Source: Rhizobiales bacterium GAS188
GTDB taxonomy: Bacteria > Pseudomonadota > Alphaproteobacteria > Rhizobiales > Beijerinckiaceae
Direction of reading: 5' to 3'
DNA length: 64,000 nucleotides
NCBI GenBank assembly: GCA_900104855.1
Contig: FNSS01000001.1
Coordinates: forward strand, 7,449,001-7,513,000
The position numbers were made by a program, and so were the translations under genes. The notes below the pieces were generated by a model. It made no database searches, was not told where the DNA came from, and saw only the letters and a program-made list of their open reading frames with translations. Shown piece by piece: positions 44,794 to 53,996 of the stretch. Position 1 is the stretch's first letter, and each line of letters opens with the position of its first letter.

Positions 44794-45307
44794 TGAAGCC
44801 GCTATGCGGCAGTTGATCAGCCGCGCGTACGACCCGTCAATCACGTCGGGAAGTCCGCCAAGATGCCGGCCCCGTACGCGAGACCTATTAGGTGTATAAT
44901 CTTCCGCAATATGCCAATTATACGCTTTTTCTTGCGCAGGGCCTATGGTTCACGCTTGCGGTGACGGCGCTGGCACTCTTGCTCGCCACGGTGTTCGGCT
45001 TGTTGTGGGCCCTTTTTAGGACTTCGGAGATTGGGTTTCTCAGCAATCCGACGCGTGTCTTTATCGAAGTAATACGGGGCATTCCTCTTCTGGTAATTCT
45101 ATTATACATTTACTTCGTGGCGCCTGAAGTTGGAATTGATCTTACGGCCTTTCAGGCTGGTGTGGTCGGCCTCGCGATCGCGCATTCTTGCTATCTAGGT
45201 GAGACATTCCGCGCTGGCATAGAGGCCATAGACAAGGGGCAAATCGAGGCGGCTTTATCTATCGGCATGCGAAAGCCGCTGATGACAAGGCGGGTCATAA
45301 TCCCTCA

Positions 45308-46241
45308 GAGTCTGACTCATAAAGGCTGGCAGCATTTCACGCTCTCCCCAGCCTTCTTGTAAGGCGGCGGATGTGGGCGATGAGGATCCAAGCGACGGCG
45401 CTCTCGATGCTGGCTTCGAAGTCCTTCGCGAGCCGCCGGCATCGGCCGAGCCAAGCGAAGGTTCGTTCGACTACCCATCGACGCGGCAGGAGTTCGAACC
45501 CCTTGGCGGTGTCGGAGCGTTTGATGATCTCGAAAGTCCATTGGCCGAGCGTGGTCATGGCGTCGCGCAGCTTGTCTCCGGCATAGCCGCCGTCGGCGAA
45601 GACATGGCGCAGCCACGGATAGAGCGAGCGGATCGACGCCAGCAGGTCCGGTGTGCCGTCGCGGTCTTGGATATCGGCGGGGTGAACCTGCACGCCGACC
45701 AGATGGCCCTCGGTGTCGGTGACGATATGGCGTTTGCGGCCTTTGAGCTTCTTGCCCGCATCGAAGCCTCTGGGGCCGCCGCATTCGGCGGTCTTCACCG
45801 ACTGGCTATCGATGACGCCCGCCGTGGGGCTGGCCTCTCGCCCGACCATCTCGCGCAGGGCCATGACCAGCATGTGGTTGATGTGCGCCAACAAACCCTT
45901 GTGCGACCAAGCGTAGAAGTAGCCTTGCACTGTCGAGTAGGGCGGAAAATCCTTGGGGATCGCGCGCCATTGGCAGCCGGTCGACGCCATATAAAGGATC
46001 GCCTCCACCACCGAGCGCAAGTCCGTCTTTCTCGGCCGCCCAAACTTCGAAGCCGTCGGCAGAAACGGCTCGATCAACGTCCATTCCGCGTCGGTAAGAT
46101 CGCTTGCGTAGCGCAACGCATCGCGCCGATAGTGCGCGCGGGTGGTTTCAGTCCAAGCCATCGTGATCTCCTTTGAGCTTCGCAACCCAACGGAATCACA
46201 ACAGATTGAAATCACCCAACTTTCTTTTTTCAGTCAGCCTC
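45308..46241. mobile_element. IS5-family (IS1031-like) insertion sequence
   Basis: The 934-bp element has imperfect terminal inverted repeats: left GAGTCTGACTCATAAAG, right end reading inward GAGGCTGACTGAAAAAA. It is flanked by a 3-bp TCA duplication (45305-45307 and 46242-46244). One transposase gene fills it. The short target duplication fits the IS5 family. Confidence 0.92.
45337..46161 (-). CDS. IS5-family transposase
   Basis: The 274-residue single-frame transposase starts MAWTETTRAHYRRDALRYASDLTDAEW. It has the DDE domain: GVIDSQSVKT, HVFADGGYAGDKL, and RRWVVERTFAWLGRCRRL with the catalytic Glu. It appears intact, and its termini and target duplication are well preserved, so the insertion is recent. 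Confidence 0.93.
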   Translation of the reverse strand: MAWTETTRAHYRRDALRYASDLTDAEWTLIEPFLPTASKFGRPRKTDLRSVVEAILYMASTGCQWRAIPKDFPPYSTVQGYFYAWSHKGLLAHINHMLVMALREMVGREASPTAGVIDSQSVKTAECGGPRGFDAGKKLKGRKRHIVTDTEGHLVGVQVHPADIQDRDGTPDLLASIRSLYPWLRHVFADGGYAGDKLRDAMTTLGQWTFEIIKRSDTAKGFELLPRRWVVERTFAWLGRCRRLAKDFEASIESAVAWILIAHIRRLTRRLGRA

Positions 46242-46478
46242 TCAGGCATTCCGCATCGTTATCGCGCCTTACGCAAACAACATCGTCCTCCTGCTTAAAG
46301 ACTCTTCGCTTGTTTCGTCCATCGCTGTCGCTGACCTTACCATGAGAGGCAAGATGTTGGCGTCAACGACATTTGAGAACATTACGGTATTCTCTCTCGT
46401 CGCATTGCTTTATCTCGCTATCACAATCCCCTTGAATATTGCGATGCAACGCATAGAGCGACGCCTAGCGAGAACACG

Positions 46479-47210
46479 ATGATCAACATAAATAATTTAC
46501 ATAAATCATTTGGAGACTTGGAAGTTCTGAAGGGAATCAACGCTGATATCGACAAGGGCCGAGTAGTGTGTCTCATTGGGCCGTCGGGGTCGGGAAAGTC
46601 CACTCTCCTCCGGTGTGTTAATGGCCTTGAAAGATATCAGCGAGGCAGCATCGTCGTTGATGGGGTGCGGGTCGACGTTGGATCGCCGACAATACATGAG
46701 CTCAGAGCTCGTCTCTCAATGGTGTTCCAGAGATTCAATCTGTTTCCAAATCGTACTGCCCTCGAAAATGTCATTGAAGGGCCCGTTCATGTTTTACGAG
46801 AGGATAAGCGGGCTGCACGCGATCGGGCGACGGAGTTGCTGCGATTGGTGGGATTGCAGGACAAGACCAATTGCTATCCGTCGTCGCTCTCCGGTGGGCA
46901 GCAGCAGCGGGTCGCCATTGCCCGTGCGCTCGCGATGCAGCCAAAGGCTATCCTCTTTGACGAGCCCACTTCGGCCTTGGATCCGGAGATGGTCGGCGAT
47001 GTGCTTCAGGTCATGCGTAGGCTGGCTGAACAACATATGACCATGCTGGTCGTGACGCATGAGATGCAGTTCGCCCGAGAAGTCGCCGATACCGTCTTAT
47101 TCCTCGAAGGCGGGAGAATTTTGGAGCAAGGAGATGCAAAGGAGATGCTGCAAAATCCGTCGCAGGAGCGAACACGCGATTTCCTTCGGCGCGTAACGCA
47201 TCCGATATGA
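46479..47210 (+). CDS. amino acid ABC transporter, ATP-binding protein
   Basis: The 243-residue ATPase has Walker [10 protein letters not shown], signature [15 protein letters not shown], Walker [15 protein letters not shown] and the H-loop VVTHEMQFA. It overlaps the stop of the broken permease (ATGA) and completes the polar amino acid transporter. This stretch is visibly AT-richer than the host genes. Confidence 0.92.
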   Translation: MININNLHKSFGDLEVLKGINADIDKGRVVCLIGPSGSGKSTLLRCVNGLERYQRGSIVVDGVRVDVGSPTIHELRARLSMVFQRFNLFPNRTALENVIEGPVHVLREDKRAARDRATELLRLVGLQDKTNCYPSSLSGGQQQRVAIARALAMQPKAILFDEPTSALDPEMVGDVLQVMRRLAEQHMTMLVVTHEMQFAREVADTVLFLEGGRILEQGDAKEMLQNPSQERTRDFLRRVTHPI

Positions 47211-47246
47211 GATTCGGCACGGGAGCACGCCTGGAGATCATAAGGG

Positions 47247-48172
47247 TTGGTCGAAGACTGGGATCAGTACATGGCTAACAGCGCTAATCAAGTGCGTTTG
47301 CTTGCAGCCTTGGAGCGCATGATTCTCTGGCTGTCCACGTGGATGATCCACGACGCTAACCATCTGCGACCGTCCGACGATGGGCTGAAGGTGGGAGGGC
47401 ATCAGGCGTCCTGCGCATCGCTGGCGACTTTCATGGCGGCGCTCGATTTCGCCGTACTATGTCCGGAAGACCGGGTCGCCGTGAAGCCGCACGCGACACC
47501 GCATGGCACAGGACAGCTTGGCCGGCCTTCGTGGACGAGTTGGCCGCGATCCTGCGTTGGTCGTTCGCCTATGTGCAACAGAGCGGCGACAGCGCATGCG
47601 TGACGCGCGACGCGTCCAACGCGACGAGACCGGTGGCTCGGTCTACTTGCGACTTTCAACTCGCAGCGTGGAGCAGCCGCAACGGACGGTGACGGCTCGG
47701 TTAGCCTCCGACATCTTGGATGGCGCGTACTGGTGGCGTCGCCCTGGCGCCAACGCCGAGATCGTCGTCGCCTATATAGGAGTGGTTGCACCGGAGGCGA
47801 TACCGGCAGTTGGCGTGATGGCGGAGGACCGGCGTGACGTCGGGCTCCTCGCCATTACCTCTGCGGACCGGCTGCACCGCTGCACAACTCGCCCGCGAAC
47901 GCGGGCAGATCAGAGCGACGAGCCAATATCGAGCGGCTGCTTCGCCGAGGGGCTGCGGGATCGTGACCGCGATCGATGGCCACCCAGCTACGCTCGCATG
48001 GCTCGATTCCGTCCACGGCCACTGCAGGCGCCCGCTTGGTCTCGAGCATTTTGGTCAGACGGGCATGATTGCCGACCTCTACCGCCGGCACGGGCTCGAC
48101 GCACAGGCCATCGTCGCCGCAGCACAATCGCTCCAACCCGGCCGGCCGATCCGCCACTTGTGGGCAGCTTAG
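47247..48172 (+). pseudogene. decayed transketolase/pyruvate dehydrogenase E1-like gene
   Basis: Fragments in shifting frames match successive parts of a homodimeric transketolase/PDH-E1-type protein: STWMIHDANHLRPSDDGLKVGGHQAS, then WPAFVDELAAILRWSFAYVQ, then GGSVYLRLSTRSVEQPQRT and VAPEAIP, then DGHPATLAWL and PLGLEHFGQTG. At least three frameshifts and a large central deletion separate them; the intact family has about 800 residues. Confidence 0.8.
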
Positions 48173-48312
48173 CCCGAGTCCATTTGCCGACGCGCGTAAC
48201 ATAGGAGCCAACTTCAATCAGGACGATGAAGTTGAGCAAAGCGGCACCTGTCGACCGCAGACGGAAGCACCCGCATTTCCGCTGTTGTCTGGTCTGACGC
48301 GGGGTATCGGGC

Positions 48313-49059
48313 GTGATTGCCGATCGCAAAGGGATGCATCGCATCTTTCAGAACTTTGTCGACAGCATCGCAAGTGCGCCCGACTCAGCGGCACTACGCG
48401 ATGCGATGTCTGAGGCAGCGGCCTCACTGGATTTGTCGTGTTTCGCATACTTGTCGATGCCGGATCTCCCAAGGAGCCAGCCGCACCTGATTTCAACGTA
48501 TCCAACGACTTGGACGGAGCACTATTTGCGACGCAACTATGAGCGCCTGGATCCCGTGATCATTCAAGCGATTGGCGAGACTGAGCCGTTCGCATGGGGT
48601 CCCGAGATTGGATCGTCGAGGCTGTCCAACCCACAGCGAGAGCTGTTCGAAGAAGCTGCCAAATTTGGAGTACGTTATGGGTTCACAGTCCCCATTCACG
48701 ATTCTCGCGGCCCTGTCGCCGCAGTGACCTTCGCAGCCGACGAACGGCGACCACAATTCGAACGTTGCATCGGCGAACATCGGCGGGTGCTTCAACTCAT
48801 GGCGATGTATTTTCATGCTCACGCTCGCCGCAAGCTTGCTCCGAAGCGAATGATCGGCGGCGCAGTGTTGTCACCACGCGAGTTCGAGTGCCTTGAATGG
48901 GTCTGCCAAGGCAAGTCTGCCTGGGAGATTGGGCGAATTCTCGGCATTTCGCGTCGTACCGCTGCTTTCCATCTCGACAATGCCCGAGCGAAGCTTGGCG
49001 TTCGTTCCAATTACCAGGCCGTTGCCCTTCTGGTGGCATCGAAACACACGATGGAGTGA
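48313..49059 (+). CDS. LuxR-family quorum-sensing regulator
   Basis: The 248-residue protein has an N-terminal autoinducer-binding domain with the acyl-homoserine-lactone contact residues in WTEHYLRRNYERLDPVI and PFAWG. The C-terminal LuxR helix-turn-helix reads LSPREFECLEWVCQGKSAWEIG. It starts at GTG 48313, or possibly ATG 48334. It is followed by the AHL synthase gene and probably controls it and the conjugation operon. Confidence 0.92.
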   Translation: MIADRKGMHRIFQNFVDSIASAPDSAALRDAMSEAAASLDLSCFAYLSMPDLPRSQPHLISTYPTTWTEHYLRRNYERLDPVIIQAIGETEPFAWGPEIGSSRLSNPQRELFEEAAKFGVRYGFTVPIHDSRGPVAAVTFAADERRPQFERCIGEHRRVLQLMAMYFHAHARRKLAPKRMIGGAVLSPREFECLEWVCQGKSAWEIGRILGISRRTAAFHLDNARAKLGVRSNYQAVALLVASKHTME

Positions 49060-49073
49060 CTCATTTTCGTTGT

Positions 49074-49097
49074 CATCCTGTGCACTCGCACAGGATG
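49074..49097. promoter_or_regulatory. lux/tra-box-like inverted repeat
   Basis: CATCCTGTGC and GCACAGGATG are perfect 10-bp arms around a 4-base centre. The site lies 15 bp after luxR and 55 bp before luxI. Lux and tra boxes are symmetric sites with CTGTNC...GNACAG-type half-sites, so this is a likely LuxR operator controlling luxI. No T-run follows, which disfavours a terminator. Confidence 0.65.
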
Positions 49098-49152
49098 TGC
49101 CCAGCAGTAATTCGCCTCAAATCTCAAATCCGCAGCATTCGAGGAGGCGATC

Positions 49153-49785
49153 ATGATGCATCTGATTACACCCGATTCTTACGGCATCTTCGCGGAGGAA
49201 ATCGCGAATATGCACCGCCTGCGATATCGCGTGTTCAAGGAAAGGCTCGACTGGGACGTCCAGATCAGCGGCAACATGGAGGTGGACGAATTCGACGCGC
49301 TCCACCCCACCTATCTGCTCCAGCGGTCGGGGGATGGACGCGTTCAAGGTTGTGTCCGCCTGCTACCGTCGTTGGGCCCGACGATGCTCCGCGACACGTT
49401 CCCGGTGCTGCTTGACGGCAATGCCGCGCCAGCGAGTCCGACGATCTGGGAGAGCAGCCGTTTCGCCCTCGAGGTTGGTGATGAGCCTCAAATGGGGGCG
49501 AAGGGCCTTGCCCGGCAGACCTACGAGCTCTTCGCAGGGATGATTGAATTCGGGTTGTCGCGAGATCTGACCGAAATCGTGACCGTAACCGATGCCCGAA
49601 TGGAGAGGATCCTGCGGCGCGCTGGCTGGCCTCTGCGGCGGATAGCGGAACCCCACGCGCTGGGAGTGACGCTGGCAGTCGCAGGCTACCTTGAGGTTTC
49701 GGTCGAAAGCCTAGGCAGGGTTCGAAAGGCCGGCGGCCTAAGCGGCCCCGTGCTCTGGATGCCTGTCACGCTCGCCGCAGCGTAG
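49153..49785 (+). CDS. acyl-homoserine lactone synthase (LuxI family)
   Basis: The 210-residue protein keeps all the invariant LuxI residues at canonical positions: Arg24, Phe28, Trp34, Asp45, Asp48, Arg69, Glu100 and Arg103 (in RYRVF, DEFD, CVRLLP and WESSRF). It makes an acyl-homoserine lactone from SAM and an acyl carrier. GAGGAGG precedes the ATG by 6 bases. Acyl chain length cannot be predicted safely. Confidence 0.94.
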   Translation: MMHLITPDSYGIFAEEIANMHRLRYRVFKERLDWDVQISGNMEVDEFDALHPTYLLQRSGDGRVQGCVRLLPSLGPTMLRDTFPVLLDGNAAPASPTIWESSRFALEVGDEPQMGAKGLARQTYELFAGMIEFGLSRDLTEIVTVTDARMERILRRAGWPLRRIAEPHALGVTLAVAGYLEVSVESLGRVRKAGGLSGPVLWMPVTLAAA

Positions 49786-49943
49786 AGCCCGGGACAGGGC
49801 CGTCTTGCGGGCGTCCGCGGGCAACTCCCTTGCGGTCGCGGACCCAATGGAAGAATTCGCCGGTGCAGCGCGTCAAGGCTTGAGCGAGTGCCACTCATCG
49901 GATTTGAGGCGGGCCGAGCGAGGCTCCTGGAGCAACGAAGTCG

Positions 49944-50885
49944 ATGGCGGTGAGGCGGTATGATCTGCGGACGATCGAGGTCTGCTTGAGGATCCTGGAA
50001 GCTGGCAGTTTCCGCAGAGCCGCGGACCTCTCCTCAATGCGGCAATCGGTCGTCAGCCGGCGTGTCCGTGAGCTCGAGGTCGCGCTGGGTGCGCGGCTCT
50101 TCCGGCGATCCCCGAGCGGCGTTACTCCTACGGATGTAGGGAAGCGCTTCCTCGAGGTCGCACGCCGCACGCTCGCAGAACTCGATCGGGCAGCGGACGA
50201 GGCACGGACAGGCGAACTGCATGGCCCTTTCACGATCGGCTCATATCTGACGCTCCATAGCGGAAAACTGAGCGAAGCCATCGCGTTGTTCGCCGCCCAA
50301 AACTCCAAGATGAAGCTTCGGTTCGTGGATGATGACCGAACCGCGCTCCTTGCTGGCTTGAGCTCACATAAGATCGACGTTGTCTTTCTCGTCGACATCG
50401 AGGGTGCATCAATGTCGGATTGCCACATTAGACTGTGGAGGGAGCCAATCATGCTTGCATCCGCGGCGGCCCATCGCCTTGCAGATTTTTCCGCCTGCGA
50501 TTGGTGTGACGTCGCAGACGAGGCCTTTCTCGTGAGCCACTCGGGATCTGGCCCGGACGTGCGAGCGGGGCTCGAGGCGCGCTTCAATGCGTTCGGCGCT
50601 ACGCCGAACGTCACCGAACATGACGTCGCCCGGGACGGGTTGCTCGGTCTCGTCGCCGCTGGTTTGGGGGTAACGATTCTTGCTGGGTCGTCTGTAAGCG
50701 TTGCACCTGATGGTGCAGTCTGCGTACCAATCTATGAGAGCGGCAAGCCGCTGGAACTCGCCATCACGGCGTGTTGGGACCGATCGAACGACAAACCGGC
50801 TCTCGTGGGATTCCTTGATTTCCTGCGAGAGCGCTACGCCCCCTTGCCGCCAGAACTCGCAGGGAGCGCAGACGGCATTCGCTGA
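49944..50885 (+). CDS. LysR-family regulator
   Basis: The 313-residue protein has an N-terminal HTH (GSFRRAADLSSMRQSVVSRRVRELEVALG) and a LysR effector domain. It lies between luxI and the end of the trb operon and overlaps the convergent DUF2274 gene by 52 bp. A LysR gene at this place is common in Tn4371-like transfer modules. Confidence 0.88.
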   Translation: MAVRRYDLRTIEVCLRILEAGSFRRAADLSSMRQSVVSRRVRELEVALGARLFRRSPSGVTPTDVGKRFLEVARRTLAELDRAADEARTGELHGPFTIGSYLTLHSGKLSEAIALFAAQNSKMKLRFVDDDRTALLAGLSSHKIDVVFLVDIEGASMSDCHIRLWREPIMLASAAAHRLADFSACDWCDVADEAFLVSHSGSGPDVRAGLEARFNAFGATPNVTEHDVARDGLLGLVAAGLGVTILAGSSVSVAPDGAVCVPIYESGKPLELAITACWDRSNDKPALVGFLDFLRERYAPLPPELAGSADGIR

Positions 50886-51106
50886 CGAGACGCACCACCC
50901 TTCCGAGCCTTCGCGAAGGCGCGGTCGGTAGCCATGAAGCGGGTGAGCATGGGGCCTACGAGCTTTGCTGGCTCGACCGCTTGGCCCGTCTCGCGTTCGA
51001 CGGCCGAGGCATAGGCGACGAGGTCGCGATGTACGGCGGCGGTGAGTTCCACCGATAGCTTCACGGGGCGATCATCGAGGATCTCGTTGAGTTTGAGCTT
51101 TGCCAC
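50834..51106 (-). CDS. DUF2274 family protein
   Basis: The 90-residue protein (LKLNEILDDRPVKLSVELTAAVHRDLVAYA) matches the small DUF2274 proteins encoded after trbI in integrative elements. Ribbon-helix-helix-like character suggests DNA binding. It follows trbI by 12 bp and is the last gene of the transfer operon. Confidence 0.85.
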   Translation of the reverse strand: MAKLKLNEILDDRPVKLSVELTAAVHRDLVAYASAVERETGQAVEPAKLVGPMLTRFMATDRAFAKARKGGASRQRMPSALPASSGGKGA

Positions 51107-51118
51107 GAATTACCTTCC

Positions 51119-52309
51119 CTAGCTTTGATACGGCGCCAGCACGAGATCGCGATTGACGATGACGCGAACTGGAAACCCCGGCCGGATGGTGAGCGTCGGC
51201 TGAATATTGAGGTTGCGGCGGACGACCTGCTGGCCGGTCTGGTTCAAGCTGTCGCTCGAGCCGCGGCGAATGGCCTGGGCGATGTCGTTCTGGCTACTGG
51301 TGTTTCCGCTCGAGCCGATCTCGGTGCCGACGCCGAGCAGTGAAGACAAAAGCGCCGCCTCGAAGAGCTGCATCCAATGATGGTCAACCTCGTCCTCGAG
51401 ACCGGAGAACCCCTGCGTATCGGCGCCAGGTTCACGTTCGAGGACGATCGATTTGCCGTTCGGCATGATGAGCCGCGTCCAGACGAGGGCGACGCGGTCC
51501 TGGCCGAAGGCGACCTGGCTGTCGTAGATGCCGATCAGCTTCGTGCCCTGGGGGACAAGGAGGAATCGGCCAGTTGGGCTGTCGTAGACATTCTCGGTGA
51601 CCTGCGCGGTCACTTGGCCGGGCAGGTCCGAGCGGATGCCGGTGATCAGCGCGGCCGGAATGATGGATCCAGCTTGCACCACATAGGCCGAGGCTGGGTT
51701 CTGCAGGCGATCCGGAGTGACAGTGCGGCGATCGACTGGGCCATTGAGGAATGCCAGCTTGCGGTCCTGCATATTTTGCAGGCTGTCGGGATCAAGCGCA
51801 GGCGCGGTGCCAGCCTCACCCGTCCCTTGTCCGGTGTTCGCTTGTGGCGCCGGCACGGCCACCTGGATGCCGCTCGTCTCGGATCGAACGGAGACGGTCG
51901 AGAACAGCTTGCTGGTGCGCGCTGCCTCCTGCTCCTGCGCCATCTGCCGCTCAGCAGAATCGACGCCCGAGGGAGCCAGTCCCTCGGCCTTGAGGATCGG
52001 CCGGCCGAGATCACCTGGCAGCGGCGGGCCGAGCGGAGGAACATTCTTCGGCAGACCGCTATAGTCATGCGGCAGAGTCGAGAGGCCATCGGCCGTAGAG
52101 CGGTGGGTGGTGTCGTAGAGCTCGGTCGCATCCTGCCGAGAGCGTCCCGATTGCAGGGCCCAAAGTGCCATTCCGATCACGGCGGCGCTGGCTGTGCCCG
52201 CGAGCACGACCAGAACCCGGCGGGACAGGCGCGTGACGCGCGGCCGCTCAGGCCGCAGACGAAGCTCGGCGGCGATATCGGCTTCGGTCTTGCGTCCATC
52301 GCCGCTCAC
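51119..52309 (-). CDS. trbI: conjugal transfer protein TrbI (VirB10-like)
   Basis: The 396-residue protein has one N-terminal membrane segment (VLVVLAGTASAAVIGMALWAL near residue 32), a proline-rich periplasmic linker, and a C-terminal VirB10 domain (AGSIIPAALITGIRSDLPGQV, PQGTKLIGIYDSQVAFGQDR). It spans the envelope and links the inner and outer membrane parts of the mating-pair channel. It overlaps trbG by 4 bp. Confidence 0.95.
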   Translation of the reverse strand: MSGDGRKTEADIAAELRLRPERPRVTRLSRRVLVVLAGTASAAVIGMALWALQSGRSRQDATELYDTTHRSTADGLSTLPHDYSGLPKNVPPLGPPLPGDLGRPILKAEGLAPSGVDSAERQMAQEQEAARTSKLFSTVSVRSETSGIQVAVPAPQANTGQGTGEAGTAPALDPDSLQNMQDRKLAFLNGPVDRRTVTPDRLQNPASAYVVQAGSIIPAALITGIRSDLPGQVTAQVTENVYDSPTGRFLLVPQGTKLIGIYDSQVAFGQDRVALVWTRLIMPNGKSIVLEREPGADTQGFSGLEDEVDHHWMQLFEAALLSSLLGVGTEIGSSGNTSSQNDIAQAIRRGSSDSLNQTGQQVVRRNLNIQPTLTIRPGFPVRVIVNRDLVLAPYQS

Positions 52310-53310
52310 TGCGCCGGCCTCCCATCGGTGCGCACGATTCGGACACGCTTCTCGGAGTCCTTGTCGCCCATGCGAAGCTCGGCGGCCGCGAAGAGGCGAT
52401 CGACAATCATGTGGTTGCCGCGGACACGGTAGTTCACGAGATCGGATGTCTTCCCGGACGGACCGATCACGAAGAGGGGCGGCATCTCGCCCTGGGCGAT
52501 GCCGCGCGGGAACTCGACGAACACCTTGTGCCCGTCGTCGAAGGCGCGCAGCGGCCGCCAGGGTGGATTGTCACCTTCAACCGCATAGCGGAAATTGAGC
52601 TTGCCGAGGTCGAGACCTGTCTCGACGGGGGCAACCGCTTCGGCAGCCACATTCCTCCGCCGCAGGGCGATAAGTTGGTCCTGCGCGTAAAGCCAGGAGA
52701 CCGAGGCCATATAGGTCTTCTCGGTCGAGCGCAGCTCGAGATGATAGGTGCGCCGATCGGTGTTGACGACGAGGTTGGTGATGAGATCAGCCCGCGTCGG
52801 CTTGACCATGATGTGGATGCGCTTTGAGGTGCCCGTTCCGCTCTCGGTGTCGCCGATGATCCAGCGGACTGTATCGCCGGCGGCTACGGGGCCTGAGCCC
52901 ACAAGCTGCTCGCCTTCCTGCAGAGCGATATCGGTGATTTCGCCTGGCGCCGAATAGAGCTGATAGAGCGCACCATCGGCGAAGGGATAAACCTGGACAG
53001 CGTTGATGTAGCCGGCGCGCGTCGGCTGCACGCGCGCGGCTTCGTTCGCCTCATCAATGCGCACCTTCGGATCGCGCGGCTCGAGAGCAGGCCCCTTGCC
53101 TCTCGGAAGCGGTTTGAGCTGGCCTGGCAGCGGCAAGGGCCTTGGCAGCTCGACGACCTGCACGGGCTTCGGCGGATCGGCCTGCAGGGTCGCTGCTTCC
53201 GGCACCTCAGGCACGTCGTCATAGCTGATCTGAGGCGGCTTGAAGCTCTGGCAGCCGGCAAGTAAGAGCACGGTCAGCAAGCCGCATTTGGATACGGAAT
53301 GGCGATGCAT
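52306..53310 (-). CDS. trbG: conjugal transfer protein TrbG (VirB9-like)
   Basis: The 334-residue lipoprotein precursor has a lipobox (LLTVLLLAGC), a proline-rich segment and a VirB9-like domain ending GNHMIVDRLFAAAELRMG. It forms part of the outer-membrane core complex. Its ATG shares a base with the trbF stop (TGATG). Confidence 0.95.
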   Translation of the reverse strand: MHRHSVSKCGLLTVLLLAGCQSFKPPQISYDDVPEVPEAATLQADPPKPVQVVELPRPLPLPGQLKPLPRGKGPALEPRDPKVRIDEANEAARVQPTRAGYINAVQVYPFADGALYQLYSAPGEITDIALQEGEQLVGSGPVAAGDTVRWIIGDTESGTGTSKRIHIMVKPTRADLITNLVVNTDRRTYHLELRSTEKTYMASVSWLYAQDQLIALRRRNVAAEAVAPVETGLDLGKLNFRYAVEGDNPPWRPLRAFDDGHKVFVEFPRGIAQGEMPPLFVIGPSGKTSDLVNYRVRGNHMIVDRLFAAAELRMGDKDSEKRVRIVRTDGRPAQ

Positions 53311-53996
53311 CAGCCGAGCTCCTTCGACCAGTTGACGGCATTGATGAAGACGCCGAGGGGGTTCTTCCGCAGGTGCTCGGCGTCATGGGGGGCAGCGATC
53401 ACGATGGTGAGGATGGCGCTCCAGCGTTCAGTTGCGGCGAGACTGGCGTCCTGGTAGCGGCGTTCAATCCACGAAACGCGGAAGCTATCGTCGGACGCCC
53501 GGATGACGCTCGAGACCTCGACCGAAACCTGGATCTTGCCGACCTTGGAGAAGGGGTCATTGGTGCGGGCAAAATCATTCAGCGCCAGCGCGCCCTTGTC
53601 GGTGGTGAAGTCGTAGGCGCTGAGCCAGTTCTGGCGCACGATGATGGGATCGGCCGGGATCGAACGCACCTCCTCGATGAATTTCGCGAGATGCCAGGCG
53701 ATCTGCGGATCGGTGGGGCGGTAATCGGCGATGGCGGGTGCGACACTCTGGGCCTGGCCAAGCTTGTCGACCTCGACGACCCAGGGCACGACCTTGCCAT
53801 GGGTCGACTGCCAGACGAGGCCGCCGGCGAGGCCCGCGGCAAGGCAGAGGTTGCCGAAGGCGATGAGCCGCCAGTTGCGGGCCTGCACACGGGCTGAGCC
53901 TATGCGCTCGTCCCAAACTTGGGCTGCCTTGTGATAAGGCGTCTCCGGGACAGGCGTGCGCCCATAGCGGGTCTCGGCTCGACGAAACGGGTTCAC
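53310..53996 (-). CDS. trbF: conjugal transfer protein TrbF (VirB8-like)
   Basis: The 228-residue protein begins MNPFRRAETRYGRTPVPETP at a GTG. It has a membrane segment (IAFGNLCLAAGLAGGLVW) and a VirB8-like periplasmic domain (VRQNWLSAYDFTT, FRVSWIERRYQ). The GTG overlaps the trbL stop (GTGA). Confidence 0.94.
   Translation of the reverse strand: MNPFRRAETRYGRTPVPETPYHKAAQVWDERIGSARVQARNWRLIAFGNLCLAAGLAGGLVWQSTHGKVVPWVVEVDKLGQAQSVAPAIADYRPTDPQIAWHLAKFIEEVRSIPADPIIVRQNWLSAYDFTTDKGALALNDFARTNDPFSKVGKIQVSVEVSSVIRASDDSFRVSWIERRYQDASLAATERWSAILTIVIAAPHDAEHLRKNPLGVFINAVNWSKELG

Larger units (their letters stand above)
44892..46482 (+). pseudogene. amino acid ABC permease disrupted by an IS element
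   Basis: The 5' part (44892-45307, GTG start) encodes membrane segments and ends at ...RRVIIPQ. The 3' part resumes at 46245 and reads AFRIVIAPYANNIVLLLKDSS to a TGA at 46480-46482. Removing the insertion and one TCA copy restores an unbroken HisM-type permease with ...IIPQAFRIVIAP across the join. The transporter should now be inactive unless another permease substitutes. Confidence 0.93.

Noticed and set aside
47503-48204. Intact 233-codon gene
   Set aside because: Only part of the frame matches the transketolase family and the match shifts frame, so it is a pseudogene fragment.
49074-49097. Rho-independent terminator after luxR
   Set aside because: The stem is followed by TGCCCAGC, not a T-run, and its symmetry and position fit an operator better.
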